From Deltaproteobacteria bacterium (GTDB lineage Bacteria; Desulfobacterota; Desulfobacteria; Desulfobacterales; SURF-15): a stretch of 6,554 nucleotides of DNA. Under the pieces are notes generated by a model. The model was given only the letters and a program-made list of their open reading frames with translations, did not search any database and was not told the DNA's origin. Positions 5,785-6,554 of this stretch are shown here, in pieces. Where the stretch lies: the NCBI GenBank assembly GCA_024644775.1, contig JAHEHB010000312.1, positions 1 to 6,554 on the forward strand, read 5' to 3'. Position 1 is the stretch's first letter. Every line of letters begins with the position of its first letter. The position numbers were made by a program, and so were the translations under genes.

Positions 5785-5797
5785 GGGCTTAGCGCTA

Positions 5798-5825
5798 TTT
5801 CTTTCGAGCGGATATTCGAAAGAAA
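5798..5825 (+). other. Intercistronic hairpin 1 (dctP-dctQ)
   Basis: TTTCTTTCGA (5798-5807) and TCGAAAGAAA (5816-5825) are perfectly complementary and enclose an eight-base loop. It begins 14 bases after the dctP stop codon. No U-tract follows, so complete termination is unlikely. The probable role is to protect the 3' end of dctP mRNA from exonucleases or to cause partial termination, giving more binding protein than membrane protein. Confidence 0.6.
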
Positions 5826-5842
5826 CCTAAATACCGATTAGA

Positions 5843-5871
5843 GAGGGGTGGGCAAAGACCGTCCACTCCTC
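5843..5871 (+). other. Intercistronic hairpin 2, just upstream of the dctQ ribosome site
   Basis: GAGGGGTGGGC (5843-5853) pairs with GTCCACTCCTC (5861-5871) over eleven base pairs including two G:U pairs, with a seven-base loop. The purine-rich left arm resembles a ribosome site but is sequestered in the stem and is too far from the dctQ start. The real site (GGGGGA at 5880-5885) lies nine bases past the stem. The fold may lower dctQ translation or stabilise processed mRNA. Confidence 0.5.
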
Positions 5872-5890
5872 CATAACCCGGGGGAACCGA

Positions 5891-6376
5891 ATGCATAAGA
5901 GCCTTCGTGCGGTAGTGGATAACGGTGAAAGGTGGTTGAGCAATGGTTTTATATTACTAATGGCCTTTTCTGTTTTAGTACAGCTTTTTTCACGCCTTTT
6001 CGGCAAACCGGTGTCCTGGGGTGAAGAAATTGCCCGTTATGCTTACATTTGGTTTGCGTTTATGGCCGCCGCTTATCTCGCCGGAACCCGGCAGCATATT
6101 CGTGTGTCTTATTTTCTCAATTTCTTTCCTGATAAATATAGAAAACTGATTGATATTATTCAAAATATTATTATCATCTTGAGCATTATTTATATTCTCC
6201 CCAGTGCCTTTGCGCATGCCGTCGAGGTATATGGGCGACGGTCCCCCGCTTTGGAAATGCCCATGTTTTATGTGTACATTTCCTTTCCCATCGGGATGGC
6301 GTTCCTCGTTTTTAGATTAATCGGGTTGCTCAAAGAAGATTTCCGAGCGTTCAAACATCCAAACTCAAGCGGTTAA
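5891..6376 (+). CDS. dctQ: TRAP transporter small membrane subunit (DctQ family)
   Basis: The 161-residue inner-membrane protein is the small subunit that pairs with DctM in tripartite ATP-independent periplasmic transporters. Four hydrophobic segments are visible at about 17-36, 48-66, 86-106 and 124-146, the usual DctQ topology. The family hallmark is present between helices 1 and 2: PVSWGEEIARYAYIWFAF (40-57), followed by GTRQHIRVSYF (65-75). Length is typical. The start is supported by GGGGGA at 5880-5885, five bases before the ATG. It follows dctP after 106 bases holding two hairpins, and its stop codon lies four bases before the dctM start, so dctM is probably translationally coupled. 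Sequence is intact with no odd features. The assignment is secure; substrate range depends mainly on the binding protein. Confidence 0.93.
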   Translation: MHKSLRAVVDNGERWLSNGFILLMAFSVLVQLFSRLFGKPVSWGEEIARYAYIWFAFMAAAYLAGTRQHIRVSYFLNFFPDKYRKLIDIIQNIIIILSIIYILPSAFAHAVEVYGRRSPALEMPMFYVYISFPIGMAFLVFRLIGLLKEDFRAFKHPNSSG

Positions 6377-6380
6377 AAAC

Positions 6381-6554
6381 ATGCTGTTTATCCTTTTCGG
6401 AGCCCTCGTTTTTCTTTTTATCTCCGGTATTCCCATTGCATTCGCGTTGTTCATTGCTTCTTTGATATATCTTGTAATAAGCGGAGAGTTTCCCCTTTAC
6501 ATCGTTACACAAAAATTTATTGCCGGACCGGATTCCTTTACACTGCTGGCAATT
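6381..6554 (+). CDS. dctM: TRAP transporter large membrane subunit (DctM family), N-terminal 58 residues
   Basis: The frame starts at ATG 6381-6383 and is open to the right edge of the window. The peptide begins MLFILFGALVFLFISGIPIAF, a first membrane helix with the GIPIAFAL pattern typical of DctM. A second hydrophobic stretch ends in LAI, preceded by QKFIAGPDSFT, which matches the usual QRxxxGxDSFxLLAI segment. DctM forms the transport channel and in full normally has about 420-430 residues, so roughly 14 percent is seen. No clear ribosome site precedes the start (the upstream sequence is AAGCGGTTAAAAAC), which fits translation coupled to dctQ, whose stop codon ends four bases earlier. Confidence 0.9.
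   Translation, partial: MLFILFGALVFLFISGIPIAFALFIASLIYLVISGEFPLYIVTQKFIAGPDSFTLLAI

Overview
The window looks like a chromosomal stretch from a Gram-negative anaerobe, most plausibly a Desulfobacterota (deltaproteobacterial) relative. This is inferred from the gene mix (TRAP transporter, iron-sulfur flavin enoate reductase, pentapeptide-TIR protein, Thr-tailed exported protein), the moderate GC and the clear AGGAGG-type ribosome sites. There is no rRNA or tRNA marker, so the taxonomy is only a guess. I see no integrase, transposase, CRISPR array, tRNA or origin.

Left part (1-1192): the 5' end of an exported protein gene runs off the left edge on the minus strand. A 454-bp non-coding stretch follows, holding a perfect 9-bp inverted repeat and a plausible promoter. 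Next, on the plus strand, is a gene for a small secreted cysteine-containing protein that ends in an almost pure threonine tail.

Middle (1222-4417, minus strand): a 367-residue pentapeptide-repeat/TIR protein keeps the glutamate that aligns with the NADase residue of catalytic TIR domains, so it is a candidate NAD-consuming defence or signalling protein. It has its own promoter, with a small palindrome between the -35 and -10 boxes and two tandem 17-bp direct repeats about 110-160 bp upstream. Further upstream on the same strand is a 636-residue Old Yellow Enzyme-type reductase with FMN, [4Fe-4S], FAD and NAD(P) modules, of the 2,4-dienoyl-CoA/enoate reductase class.

Right part (4418-6554): a 374-bp divergent intergenic region separates the reductase from a TRAP transporter operon, dctP-dctQ-dctM, with dctM cut by the right edge. 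The intergenic region holds a hairpin capped by a C(UUCG)G tetraloop. It also holds an open reading stretch on the minus strand that resembles the last ~60 residues of a histidine-kinase ATPase domain, apparently a gene remnant. Between dctP and dctQ are two strong hairpins, a common arrangement for making more binding protein than membrane subunits.

How the genes may work together (inference): the TRAP system imports an organic acid, and the divergently transcribed reductase may reduce an unsaturated acid or its CoA ester. The TIR protein appears to be an independent unit. The points most worth follow-up are the TIR protein with its regulatory region, the kinase remnant, and the Thr-tailed protein. 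I did not find a multi-gene system that I can call new.
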